A DNA stretch of 64,000 nt from CAVQZC01 sp963718315 (GTDB lineage Bacteria > Actinomycetota > Thermoleophilia > Gaiellales > JAICJC01). The notes under the pieces are model-generated. The model was not told the DNA's origin. It did not search any database and saw only the letters and a program-made list of their open reading frames with translations. A program made the position numbers and the translations under genes. Below, in pieces: positions 15,972 to 23,854 of this stretch. The stretch is taken from contig CAVQZC010000007.1 of assembly GCA_963718315.1 (NCBI GenBank), positions 434,001 through 498,000 on the forward strand. The letters run 5' to 3'. How positions within the stretch are numbered: position 1 is the first letter of the stretch; the number at the start of each line of letters is the position of its first letter.

Positions 15972-17126
15972 ATGGGCGTAATGAGTCGGATTCACGGTGT
16001 ACGGTGGGCGCTTGCCCGGGAATGCCTGGCGGGCGTGGCTGTAGCTGCTGTGCTGGTTCTGGCTGTGCCTGCTGAGGCCGCGCCCGTCTCGCCGTGGCGG
16101 GTGGTCGCGAGCCCGAATCAGGGCACGAAGGGCAGCGAGTTGTATGGGGTTTCGGCGGTGGGCCCGGAGCATGCGTGGGCGATCGGCGAGGGTAGTGGTG
16201 CGGCGTTGATCGAGCGGTGGAACGGCACGGCGTGGAGCATCGTGCACCCGGCCGCTCTGAGAGCCACCGATCGGCTTGAGCACCTGGTGACGCCGGGGGT
16301 AGGGAACATCGTGGTGTCAGGAGTGGCCGCGTCCGGATCGCCGCTTGTGCTGCATTTCGACGGCAGCGCCTGGACGCGCACCGTGCTCACCATGCCGCCG
16401 GGAGCCGACGTCGTCCAGTCGGTGGACGCGACGTCTGCGACCGACGTGTGGGCGGCAGCCCAGGGATCGGCCGGGGACACGCTGGAGCATTGGACCAGCA
16501 TCGGTTGGAGGCAGAGCATCCCGGTCGTAACCGGCAGCATCTGCGTCGGCATCCATATCCAGGAGCTCTACGTGATCAACGATTCCGACGTGTGGGCGCG
16601 GATCTGTCAAGGTAAGTTGATGCGCTGGAATGGTTCCCAGGTCGTGGTCGAGCCCGGTCCCCAGGCTTCGCCGGGCTCAGCCTCGGTGTACAACGGGATC
16701 GGCGCGTCATCGGCGTCCAACGTGTGGGTGGTCGGCTTTTGGGTCAATGACGTGTTCTCGCCGTCGGAAGGTCCGCTTGCCGGGTACTTTGACGGAGCAA
16801 CGTGGACGTCGCCGCAACCGCCCAGCTACGCACTCTGGCACGGATTCAACGCGGTCGCCGCGGCCTCCCCGGCGTCGGTGTGGGCGGTTGGGCTTCGTTG
16901 GGTCACCGATTCCTCGGGCCATCACGTCGTTGGGCAGGACAACCTGCTGGACTACTGGAACGGTCACCGCTGGGCAGAGTACGGCGGCCCCAACCCCACC
17001 GCTGGTGACAGCGAACTGCTCGGAGCATCCCCCGTACCCCACTCAAAGACGTTCTGGGCGGTCGGGGAGACCGGCAACTTCGAAGACATCGGCGGCAACA
17101 CGATCATCCTGCACTGCTGCAGCTGA
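15972..17126 (+). CDS. Secreted beta-propeller-like repeat protein
   Basis: A 384-residue protein with a long signal peptide (ALARECLAGVAVAAVLVLAV ending AEAA) and about six repeats of roughly 55 residues, each with a DVWAVG-like strand (EHAWAIG, TDVWAAA, SDVWARI, SNVWVVG, ASVWAVG, KTFWAVG) followed by W.G..W. This is a propeller or Kelch-like arrangement common in actinobacterial secreted proteins. GGAGGG lies nine bases before the ATG at 15972, which decides the start over two nearby ATGs. Ligand unknown. A pair of cysteines ends the chain. Confidence 0.75.
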   Translation: MGVMSRIHGVRWALARECLAGVAVAAVLVLAVPAEAAPVSPWRVVASPNQGTKGSELYGVSAVGPEHAWAIGEGSGAALIERWNGTAWSIVHPAALRATDRLEHLVTPGVGNIVVSGVAASGSPLVLHFDGSAWTRTVLTMPPGADVVQSVDATSATDVWAAAQGSAGDTLEHWTSIGWRQSIPVVTGSICVGIHIQELYVINDSDVWARICQGKLMRWNGSQVVVEPGPQASPGSASVYNGIGASSASNVWVVGFWVNDVFSPSEGPLAGYFDGATWTSPQPPSYALWHGFNAVAAASPASVWAVGLRWVTDSSGHHVVGQDNLLDYWNGHRWAEYGGPNPTAGDSELLGASPVPHSKTFWAVGETGNFEDIGGNTIILHCCS

Positions 17127-17224
17127 CCCACGCCTACGAATCGGCCTGTCACACCTTGGCGCGGCTACGGCTCAACCGTATAGTCGTCCGGCTCCGAACC
17201 ACCCGGCAAGGAACCGGGCGGGGC

Positions 17225-17270
17225 GGAAGGGCCGGACTGTTCGGTGTCTGCCCGGCAGTCCGACCCTTCC
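17225..17270. terminator. Strong long hairpin
   Basis: GGAAGGGCCGGACTG (17225-17239) and CAGTCCGACCCTTCC (17256-17270) pair at 14 of 15 positions around a 16-base loop. It lies 100 bp past the propeller gene and is probably its terminator. Its length is unusual, so a mobile-element end is another option. Confidence 0.5.
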
Positions 17271-17355
17271 CCATCAGCAGGATGTCCCGTCCCACACACA
17301 AGACCCGCGAGCCCCCGAAACCCTGCGGTCGCGGAGCGAGGAGAAAGTGGCGAGG

Positions 17356-17383
17356 CCAGGTGGAGACTGGTATCACCACCTGG
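17356..17383. promoter_or_regulatory. Inverted-repeat operator candidate
   Basis: CCAGGTGG (17356-17363) and CCACCTGG (17376-17383) are perfect inverted halves 12 bases apart, directly before a TAACGT -10-like hexamer (17384-17389) and the ATG at 17397. The position suits a repressor site. Confidence 0.45.
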
Positions 17384-17396
17384 TAACGTCGGCACG

Positions 17397-17576
17397 ATGA
17401 CGGACCGTCCACCCGTCCCGCCGCGCGAACCTGACCATGAGGAGGACGCGCCAAGCGGCGATCCGGACTACGTGCCGCATGAGCGCGAAGAGTTCCTGGA
17501 GGAGATCGACGAGGAGCGCGAGCACCGGACTGATCGCGATAAGCAGCAGGACGTTGAGGGCGGGAGCGACGTGTGA
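17397..17576 (+). CDS. Small acidic protein
   Basis: A 59-residue, highly charged and acidic protein (DHEEDAPSGD; REEFLEEIDEEREHRTDRD). ATG 17397 has TAACGT seven bases upstream and no ribosome site, fitting a leaderless mRNA. Its stop overlaps the GTG of the next gene, a small membrane protein, so the two probably act or are regulated together. No family recognised. Confidence 0.5.
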   Translation: MTDRPPVPPREPDHEEDAPSGDPDYVPHEREEFLEEIDEEREHRTDRDKQQDVEGGSDV

Positions 17577-17800
17577 ACCGGCTTCGTCGGATCTGGGCGG
17601 AACGCAACCCGCCGCCTCAACCTGACCGAGGGCTGATGGTAGTGCTCGCTGTGTATGCCTTCGGAGTCGCGGGGTACAGGCTGTACTTCGGGCACTCGCT
17701 GCTTGAGCCGGGCGGGATGTCGCTGGCGAGCTTGGCGTGGGCGGGGTTGGTGGTGGTGCTCGCCATTCGTTCGGGCCGGCGTCAAAGCGCGACGCGCTGA
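17573..17800 (+). CDS. Small two-helix membrane protein
   Basis: A 75-residue protein with two hydrophobic helices (LMVVLAVYAFGVAGYRLYF; LASLAWAGLVVVLAI) and basic ends. The GTG at 17573 overlaps the stop of the acidic protein gene. Unknown function. Confidence 0.55.
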   Translation: MNRLRRIWAERNPPPQPDRGLMVVLAVYAFGVAGYRLYFGHSLLEPGGMSLASLAWAGLVVVLAIRSGRRQSATR

Positions 17801-18003
17801 CGCCCCCCGGGCACCCCTGAGCCACGCCGGAAGTGGGCGAACGGCTTGGCTGTCCCGCCGGACACGCGCTGACCGTCCGGCCTAGCCACCGTGACGCTGA
17901 CCCGTAGTCCGAGCGTCCCGCCCCGCTGACCGCCACACAACCGCTGGAGATATTACGGAGTAGGGTGGGCTTGATCCTGACCCCGAGCATGGAGAATCGC
18001 GTC

Positions 18004-18282
18004 ATGAGTTTTCTTGTTCGTTTCGTTCCGACGTCTCTGACGGCTGCGAAGTACGACGAGACCATCAAGCAGATTGAGGCTTCCGGCCCGTTTCCTCCGG
18101 ACGGTCTGCAGTTCCATGTTTGCTTCGGGGAGGAAGGGAAGTTGCGTGTGAGCGAGGTCTGGCAGTCGCGGGAGCAGTTCGAGGCGTTTGGTGAGCGGTT
18201 GATGCCGATCCTGGCGACTGCTGGGATCGACTTCGCGGGTCCGCCGGAGGAGCTTCCGGTTCATAACCTGATCGAGGGCTAG
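18004..18282 (+). CDS. Dimeric alpha/beta-barrel (ABM-like) domain protein
   Basis: A 92-residue protein with the beta-alpha-beta pattern of small dimeric alpha/beta-barrel (antibiotic-monooxygenase-like) proteins: VRFVPTSLTAAKYDETIK, then LQFHVCFGEEGKLRVSEVW, then QFEAFGERLMPIL. The ATG at 18004 has GGAGA nine bases upstream. Its first codons are richer in T than neighbouring genes, hinting at a different origin. Enzyme activity cannot be predicted. Confidence 0.65.
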   Translation: MSFLVRFVPTSLTAAKYDETIKQIEASGPFPPDGLQFHVCFGEEGKLRVSEVWQSREQFEAFGERLMPILATAGIDFAGPPEELPVHNLIEG

Positions 18283-18563
18283 CTTCCGGCACCGAACCGG
18301 GCGGTCCCCGGGACGTGTGCCGCGTAGCCATGCGGCTCGGCCGCTGGCCGCGTTGCTGGAGCGTGACTGGAGGGCGTGCGGTGGGCGATCCAAGCCCCCT
18401 TTGATCGCCCACCCTGGCCGCACGACTCCTTGCCAGTATCTCCCAGTCGGCCGGCAGTTTCAACAACGATGGCGATACCTCGTGTTACTAGGTATATCCG
18501 ACCCCGGCGAGTTAGGCGGACGCGCGGCGATTCATGCGCCGCCCGGGTGCTCAAGCAGCCCGT

Positions 18564-19163
18564 TTATTCGGTTCGCTGGTCGCGAATCTGGTAGCGGTTC
18601 ATGGCTACACCGCTCTCGAATGCAGCGTGCTCGAGCAGGTCGCACTCCAGCGGTTCGGTGATGTCGTCGAACAGCGGGCGGCCTGATCCCAGGATCGCCG
18701 GGTGGGTGTAGAGCAGGAGCTCATCGAGCAGCCCGTGTTGCAGGAGCTGCGTCGCCAGCGTGGCCCCGCCGACTGCGATCATGCCGTCCGTCTCGTCGCG
18801 AATGGCGGCGAGTTGAGCGATGGTGTCAGCGCCGCCGACGATGCGCGTGTTGTGGCCGGCGGTGGTTCGTGAGTTGGAGACCAGTATCTTCGGTGCGGCC
18901 GTCCAGATCGTGCCCCACTCGCGCAGGTGGTCGGGCAGCGACTCGTCCTGTGCAGCGGAGGGCCAGGCCGTTTCCATCATCTCGTAGATGATGCGGCCCT
19001 CGACCCACAGAGCCACGCCCCGAGCGCGTTCGTTGAACTCGTGAAAGAGCTGCTCGTCAATGCGCGTCCACCCGCCGCCCTCCTCGCCGGCAACGTGGTC
19101 CTCCGCAGACCGCTCGATGCGAAGGTCGAGCGACACATTCATCCAGTACGTCATGCGGCCCAT
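18564..19163 (-). CDS. Dihydrofolate-reductase-like (RibD C-terminal) family reductase
   Basis: A 199-residue member of the RibD C-terminal/DHFR-like family (YwjB/YyaP type). It has MTYWMNVSLDL at the N-terminus, the WVEGRIIYEMME segment, and a nucleotide-binding GGATLATQLLQHGLLDELLL near residue 130, ending with LGSGRPLF. Most such proteins have no proven substrate and are not true DHFRs. It converges on nothing obvious and diverges from the cysteine hydrolase gene. Confidence 0.8.
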   Translation of the reverse strand: MGRMTYWMNVSLDLRIERSAEDHVAGEEGGGWTRIDEQLFHEFNERARGVALWVEGRIIYEMMETAWPSAAQDESLPDHLREWGTIWTAAPKILVSNSRTTAGHNTRIVGGADTIAQLAAIRDETDGMIAVGGATLATQLLQHGLLDELLLYTHPAILGSGRPLFDDITEPLECDLLEHAAFESGVAMNRYQIRDQRTE

Positions 19164-19266
19164 GCGCGGAAGCTACTCCATCACTCTTTCGAGCGGCGGG
19201 CCTCGCCGCCGGACCGCGGTGGCGTAACCTGTCGGATCGCCGACACGGCCTAGTCGAGGGGAGACC

Positions 19267-19833
19267 ATGACCACACTTGAGAACCGGCCGAACACCGCAC
19301 TCCTGGTCGTCGACGTGCAGAACGCGGCCGTCGAGCGGGCCCATGAACGTGACGCGGTCGTGGCCACAGTCGGCCGCCTCGTCGAGAGCGCGCGCCGGGA
19401 CGGGGTGCCGGTGGTCTGGGTTCAGCACTCCGATGAGCAGCTTGCGCGGGGAAGTGAGGCCTGGCAGATCGTGTCCGAGCTGATCCCCAGCGACGCCGAG
19501 CCGCTGGTCGAGAAGAACTACGGCGACTCCTTCGAGGACACAACGCTTGAGACCGTACTGTCCGGTCTTGGGGTTGGGCGACTGGTCGTGGTAGGCGCCC
19601 AGACCGATTGGTGCGTCCGCGCCACGTTGCACGGCGCCCTGGCGAGAGGGTACGACGCGCTGCTCGTCAGTGACGCCCACACAACGGAAGATCAGACGGC
19701 TTGGGGGGCGCCACCGCCGGAGCAGGTGATCGCTCACACGAATATGTACTGGACGTACCACACGGCGCCCGGCCGAACCGCCGGGACAGTCGACTCGAAG
19801 GACGTCGACTTCGGCGGTCGCGGCGGCGTCTGA
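19267..19833 (+). CDS. Isochorismatase-family cysteine hydrolase
   Basis: A 188-residue cysteine hydrolase. The Asp-Lys-Cys triad is visible: Asp in LLVVDVQN, Lys in LVEKNYGDSF and Cys in GAQTDWCVRATLHGAL, with the usual cis-peptide neighbourhood before the cysteine. Family members split C-N bonds in amides such as nicotinamide or act on isochorismate; the substrate is not evident. GAGGGGAGACC lies before the ATG. It is followed on the same strand by an antiporter. Confidence 0.85.
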   Translation: MTTLENRPNTALLVVDVQNAAVERAHERDAVVATVGRLVESARRDGVPVVWVQHSDEQLARGSEAWQIVSELIPSDAEPLVEKNYGDSFEDTTLETVLSGLGVGRLVVVGAQTDWCVRATLHGALARGYDALLVSDAHTTEDQTAWGAPPPEQVIAHTNMYWTYHTAPGRTAGTVDSKDVDFGGRGGV

Positions 19834-19871
19834 GGCGGCCCAGTAGCGCGGCGATGTGAGACGGTTTGGCG

Positions 19872-21122
19872 ATGTCGAGCTGGTCGCCGCCGCCCCTCCT
19901 GCTCGCCGTTCTGACGCGGCACGAGGGCCGTTCGTTGATGCTCGTCCTGGCGGCTTCGGCCGGCGGGGCGCTCCTGTCGCGGATCCACCGCCGGATCGTC
20001 CTGCCCACGGTGGTCATCGAGATCGTCCTCGGCATCGTCATCGGGCCCCAGGCGCTCGGCGTCGCCACGGTCAACCCCTACCTCACGTTCCTCGCAAACT
20101 TCGGCCTCGTCTTTCTGTTCTTCTTTGCCGGGCTCGAGGTGATCGAGAAGCGCGTTCCCAGGGCTGCGGTGGTGAGGGGTACCGCGGGGTGGGGGATCTC
20201 GATCGCGCTCGGCGGCCTGGCCGGCCTGGCGCTGCATGCATTCGGCGTCGACGCGGAGTGGTGGCTGCTGGCGGTGGCGCTGGCAACGACGGCGCTGGGC
20301 ACGCTCGTGCCGATCCTCGCCGATGCCGGGATTCTGCCGACGCCGCTGGGCATCGCCGTGCTCGGAACCGGCGTCGCCGGTGAGTTCTGGCCGATCGTCG
20401 TCATCTCGGTGTTCCTGACAGGGGTATACGGCGCGGCGGCCGAGGTGATCCTGCTGGTGGTGTTCGGCGGAGTCGTCGCTGCGGCGGCCGCCGTCGCACT
20501 CCGGGCGCGACCGCCGCGTGTCCTCCAGGTCTTACGAGAGACGATCCACACCACCGGACAGGCGGCGGTGCGGATCTCGGTCTTCGTGGTCGCGGCGCTC
20601 GTCAGCCTTGCCGTGGACGTCGGGTTCGACTTCGTGCTCGGCGCGTTCGCGGCCGGTCTCGTCGTCGGGCTCGCCCTCGGGTCGCCCGAGGGCGAGGTCG
20701 TCCGCGTCCGCCTGGAGGGGATCGGGTTTGGCTTCCTGATTCCGATCTACTTCGTCGTCACCGGCATGAACTTCGATCTGGACAGCCTGCTGACGGCGTC
20801 CGGCCTTGCCCTCGCCGGGGTGTTCCTCGTCTTCCTGCTCGTCGTGCGCGGAGCCTCGGCACTTCTGTGGGCTCGCGACCTCGGCCGCCGCCGGGCCCTG
20901 GCGCTCGCATTCTTCGGAGCGACGGGCCTGCCCTTGATCGTTGCCATCGTGGGAATCGGTGATGGGCGGGGGGCGGTGTCTCCCAGCGTGGGAGCGTCCT
21001 TGATCGGGGCGGGCATGATCTCGGTACTCGCCTTTCCACTGATCGGTGGGCGGATTGGGGGCGGGCCGCCGAGCCCGCCCGGTACCGTCCTGGAGGCCGA
21101 CACCGCCGTTGCCGAGTACTGA
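19872..21122 (+). CDS. Cation:proton antiporter (CPA2-like)
   Basis: A 416-residue integral membrane protein with about 12 helices. It has the monovalent cation:proton antiporter pattern: IVLPTVVIEIVLGIVIGP near the start, FLANFGLVFLFFFAGLE in helix 3-4, and later LGAFAAGLVVGLAL. No C-terminal TrkA domain is present. ATG 19872 is preferred over a TTG six bases earlier. Probably controls Na+/K+ and pH balance at the cell membrane. Confidence 0.85.
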   Translation: MSSWSPPPLLLAVLTRHEGRSLMLVLAASAGGALLSRIHRRIVLPTVVIEIVLGIVIGPQALGVATVNPYLTFLANFGLVFLFFFAGLEVIEKRVPRAAVVRGTAGWGISIALGGLAGLALHAFGVDAEWWLLAVALATTALGTLVPILADAGILPTPLGIAVLGTGVAGEFWPIVVISVFLTGVYGAAAEVILLVVFGGVVAAAAAVALRARPPRVLQVLRETIHTTGQAAVRISVFVVAALVSLAVDVGFDFVLGAFAAGLVVGLALGSPEGEVVRVRLEGIGFGFLIPIYFVVTGMNFDLDSLLTASGLALAGVFLVFLLVVRGASALLWARDLGRRRALALAFFGATGLPLIVAIVGIGDGRGAVSPSVGASLIGAGMISVLAFPLIGGRIGGGPPSPPGTVLEADTAVAEY

Positions 21123-21148
21123 CGACCAATCCCGGTGCAGCGCGTGCT

Positions 21149-21970
21149 TTGGCGGCGGCGCGGGCAGTTGCGGTTGCCCACTCCGTCGCCTGCGACGACG
21201 CGGTTGTGCTGGCCGCCGGCAGCAACGTCATGGTTCACCTCAAGCCCGCTCCGGTCGTGGCGCGGGTGATGACCGGCACCGCGATGCTGCACGCCGACGT
21301 CGAGGGCTGGCTTGCCCGCGAGGTCGCCGTTGGGGTGTTCCTGGGAGAACGGGGCCTGGCGGTTCCACCCAGTGACCTGCTTGCACCGGGGCCGCACCAG
21401 CACGACGGGCTCTGGATGACGTTCTGGGAGTTCGTCCAGCACGATGCCTCAGGGCCACCGCCGACGCCGGACGAGCTCGGCCGCTCTCTCCGCGAGCTGC
21501 ACGCTACCCTTGCCGGCTTTCCGGGCGAGCTCGGTCCGGTCAGCGATGTGTGCGACTGGCTCGACGGGCTTCTCGCCCAGCTTCATCCGTCGCCGACCCT
21601 CACCGCGGACGACCTGGATGTGCTGCGATCCCGCCTTCACGAGCTGTCACCGACCGTGTTTGGCAGTTCGCTCCCCGCGCAGGCGATCCATGGCGACGCG
21701 TCGGTCGGGAACCTGCTCCGGACCAGGAACGGACTGATCTGGAACGACTTCGAGGACGTCTGTGTCGGCCCCGTGCACTGGGACGTCGCCGGGCTCGTCA
21801 GCGAAGGCGGCCCGCCCGAGGGGCGCGAGCCGTTCGTCTCGGCGCTCCTCGCCGCCTACGGCGGACCCGACCTCGAGGAGCTCCACGACTTCATCGCAGC
21901 CCATCACCTCTACACGACCATCTGGCAGGCGCACGCGTCGCAGGGTCCGCGCTCCGAACCGTCAATGTGA
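21149..21970 (+). CDS. Aminoglycoside-phosphotransferase-family kinase
   Basis: A 273-residue APH-fold protein. The catalytic loop is IHGDASVGNLL near residue 182 and the Mg-binding segment is IWNDFEDVCVGP. A lysine is not obvious in the N-lobe (APVVARVMTGTA), so phosphate-donor binding may differ. The substrate is unknown; many such proteins act on small molecules other than antibiotics. The TTG start at 21149 is the only in-frame candidate with sense. Confidence 0.75.
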   Translation: MAAARAVAVAHSVACDDAVVLAAGSNVMVHLKPAPVVARVMTGTAMLHADVEGWLAREVAVGVFLGERGLAVPPSDLLAPGPHQHDGLWMTFWEFVQHDASGPPPTPDELGRSLRELHATLAGFPGELGPVSDVCDWLDGLLAQLHPSPTLTADDLDVLRSRLHELSPTVFGSSLPAQAIHGDASVGNLLRTRNGLIWNDFEDVCVGPVHWDVAGLVSEGGPPEGREPFVSALLAAYGGPDLEELHDFIAAHHLYTTIWQAHASQGPRSEPSM

Positions 21971-22756
21971 AAGGGTACGCCGATGCCCCGACAACAGCGA
22001 ATGCCAAGCAGGTTGCGCCGTGCGAGGATCGCACGGCGGAAGCGGCGGCGAGCGATCCGCCGGATGGGGGGCGGCTCGTAGCCGTTTCACGGCGTCTGGC
22101 GGGCGTGTTGCGAGGCTAGCGCCTTTCGCACTGCTGGCGAATCGATCGCCAACTGGCGAGCAGGTGGGGCCGCGCCCGCTGGAATCAGGTAGCCGCGCAT
22201 CACGAAGCTCGTGCTTGCTCCGTCGTCCGGGGAGTACAGGACGAGCGCCTTGCGGCATGCCGCCGCGTCACGCATCATTCCAGACCAGGTTCGGGAGCGG
22301 GCTCCCCGCTGGGTCGAGGCTGTTCGGCTGTGCTCTTCACACCTCGTCGGGGCCGGGCGGCCTGCTTGGGATCGATCACGTTGCTCGGCGCGAGCGCCGG
22401 GGTGGCCGGGGGGTTGGCTCGTGGAAGGAATCGGATTCCGGGTCGGGCCTGCACTGTCGCCTCCAGGGTTCTGCTCAGGCGAGGCTCGACCCGAGCTGCA
22501 TAGGAATACGTGTGCCTGGTTCCTACCCCGAAGCGCCTGTCGCCAACCGTGGGCGGACATCCAGCGGCCGGGCGGGTGCGCTCGCCGGTGCGGGAAGAGA
22601 ACGGGCCGGGTCGTGCGCCACACGGGCCCCGGCCCGCTCGCCCCGTGTCGCAGCGGTACCTCGTCCGATTAGAAGACCCGCGAGGCTGCGAATTCCTGCG
22701 GTGCGCAGGCGGTGGTGAAGATTGAGCGACCAGGTACTGAGCGGATAGGGTGAACC
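21971..22756. other. Stretch without a recognisable gene
   Basis: About 790 bp. Frames open on both strands are low-complexity shadows without starts. A minus-strand peptide near 22090-22270 (MRGYLIPAGAAPPARQLAI) could be a gene remnant, but I cannot support it. TAGGGT at 22746-22751, five bases before the next ATG, looks like the -10 box of the following gene. Confidence 0.4.
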
Positions 22757-23515
22757 ATGACGTTTGTGGTCGATCCGGCGTCCTATGACGCCTTCATGGG
22801 CCCGTATTCGGGGCCGCTGGCGTCGCAGTTCGCCGACTTCGCGGGCATTGCCGCCGGCCAGAGCGTGCTCGACGTCGGGGCCGGCACCGGGATCCTCAGC
22901 GCCGAGCTGGTCAGCCGCGTGGGCGTGAGCTCCACCGTCGCGGTCGATCCCTCGCCGCCGTTCGTCGCGGCGCTCGAGGTGCGGCTCGCGGGCGTCGAGG
23001 TCGTCCGCGCGGCGGCGGAGGAGCTGCCCTTCGAGAGCTCCAGCTTCGACGCCGCTCTGGCGCAGCTCGTCGTGCACTTCATGGCCGATCCAGTGGCCGG
23101 CCTCACCGAGATGGCGCGCGTCGTGAGAACGGGCGGCGTTGTCGCCGCATGCGTGTGGGATCACGGCGGCGGGCGAGGGCCGCTGTCGCCCTTCTGGGGG
23201 GCGGTACGGGAGCTCGACGTGGCTGCGGATGACGAGTCCGAGCTTGCCGGCGCGCGGGAGGGGCACCTGGCCGAGCTGTTCTCGGCCGCAGGACTGCAGA
23301 ACGTCGAAGGCGGAGCCATCGCGGTGTCCGCGCGTTACGCGACCTTCGAGGACTGGTGGGTGCCCTACACGTTCGGTGTCGGGCCGGCAGGCGCCTACGT
23401 GGCAGCACTTTCGGACGAGCGCCGCGCCGAGCTTCGCGACCTCTGCCGGCGACGGCTTCCCGAGCCGCCGTTCGAGATCACCGCCTGGGCCTGGGCGGCA
23501 CGCGCAGCCGCCTGA
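22757..23515 (+). CDS. Class I SAM-dependent methyltransferase (UbiE-like)
   Basis: A 252-residue methyltransferase of the UbiE/Coq5-like fold. Motif I is VLDVGAGTGILSAELVSRVG, the acidic residue is in VAVDPSPPFV, and motif IV is FDAALAQLVVHFMADP. The early YDAFMGPYSGPLASQFADFA is typical of small-molecule methyltransferases. Substrate unknown. A TAGGGT hexamer five bases before the ATG suggests a leaderless transcript. Confidence 0.85.
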   Translation: MTFVVDPASYDAFMGPYSGPLASQFADFAGIAAGQSVLDVGAGTGILSAELVSRVGVSSTVAVDPSPPFVAALEVRLAGVEVVRAAAEELPFESSSFDAALAQLVVHFMADPVAGLTEMARVVRTGGVVAACVWDHGGGRGPLSPFWGAVRELDVAADDESELAGAREGHLAELFSAAGLQNVEGGAIAVSARYATFEDWWVPYTFGVGPAGAYVAALSDERRAELRDLCRRRLPEPPFEITAWAWAARAAA

Positions 23516-23522
23516 CCGACGG

Positions 23523-23783
23523 TCAGAGCCGGGACGGCAGCCGGTGCCTCGGACTGCCGCGCCGCACGCCGCTGTTCGACCCCGAACGCTCAGGCGACCC
23601 GACCCGTCGCTCGAGGCCGCGATCGGGCGGTGTCCGCGGCTTCGGCCGCCAGCGCCACCCGCCGTCGTCCGGGGGATCGTCGCCGCCCCACAGGCGCGAG
23701 CACAGCTCCGCGACCCGCACCAGTCCGAACGAGACCCCTAACGCAGCGCTGAAATCAGCGAGAAACAGCACCAGTGGGTGCAT
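23523..23783 (-). CDS. Small membrane protein with Arg/Pro-rich tail
   Basis: An 86-residue frame with one N-terminal hydrophobic helix (LVLFLADFSAALGVSFGLV) and a basic, proline-rich cytoplasmic tail. It overlaps the uncertain 5' end of the chemoreceptor-like gene's open frame but not its likely start. No homologue recognised. Confidence 0.4.
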   Translation of the reverse strand: MHPLVLFLADFSAALGVSFGLVRVAELCSRLWGGDDPPDDGGWRWRPKPRTPPDRGLERRVGSPERSGSNSGVRRGSPRHRLPSRL

Positions 23784-23854
23784 GCGCTGACCATAGCCGA
23801 TCCGGCCCCCATCGGGCGGGCCGGCGGAACGTGAGAAATCGCACTCAAGAAGGG

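Noticed and set aside
18460..18560. Possible right attachment site duplicating the tRNA-Pro 3' end
   Set aside because: No copy of the TTCAAATCC segment was found here; the ATACCT..AGGTAT inverted repeat alone is not enough.
22087..22623. Minus-strand frame of 178 residues in the gene-poor stretch
   Set aside because: Only the last 60 residues look protein-like, no start with a ribosome site, and no family recognised.
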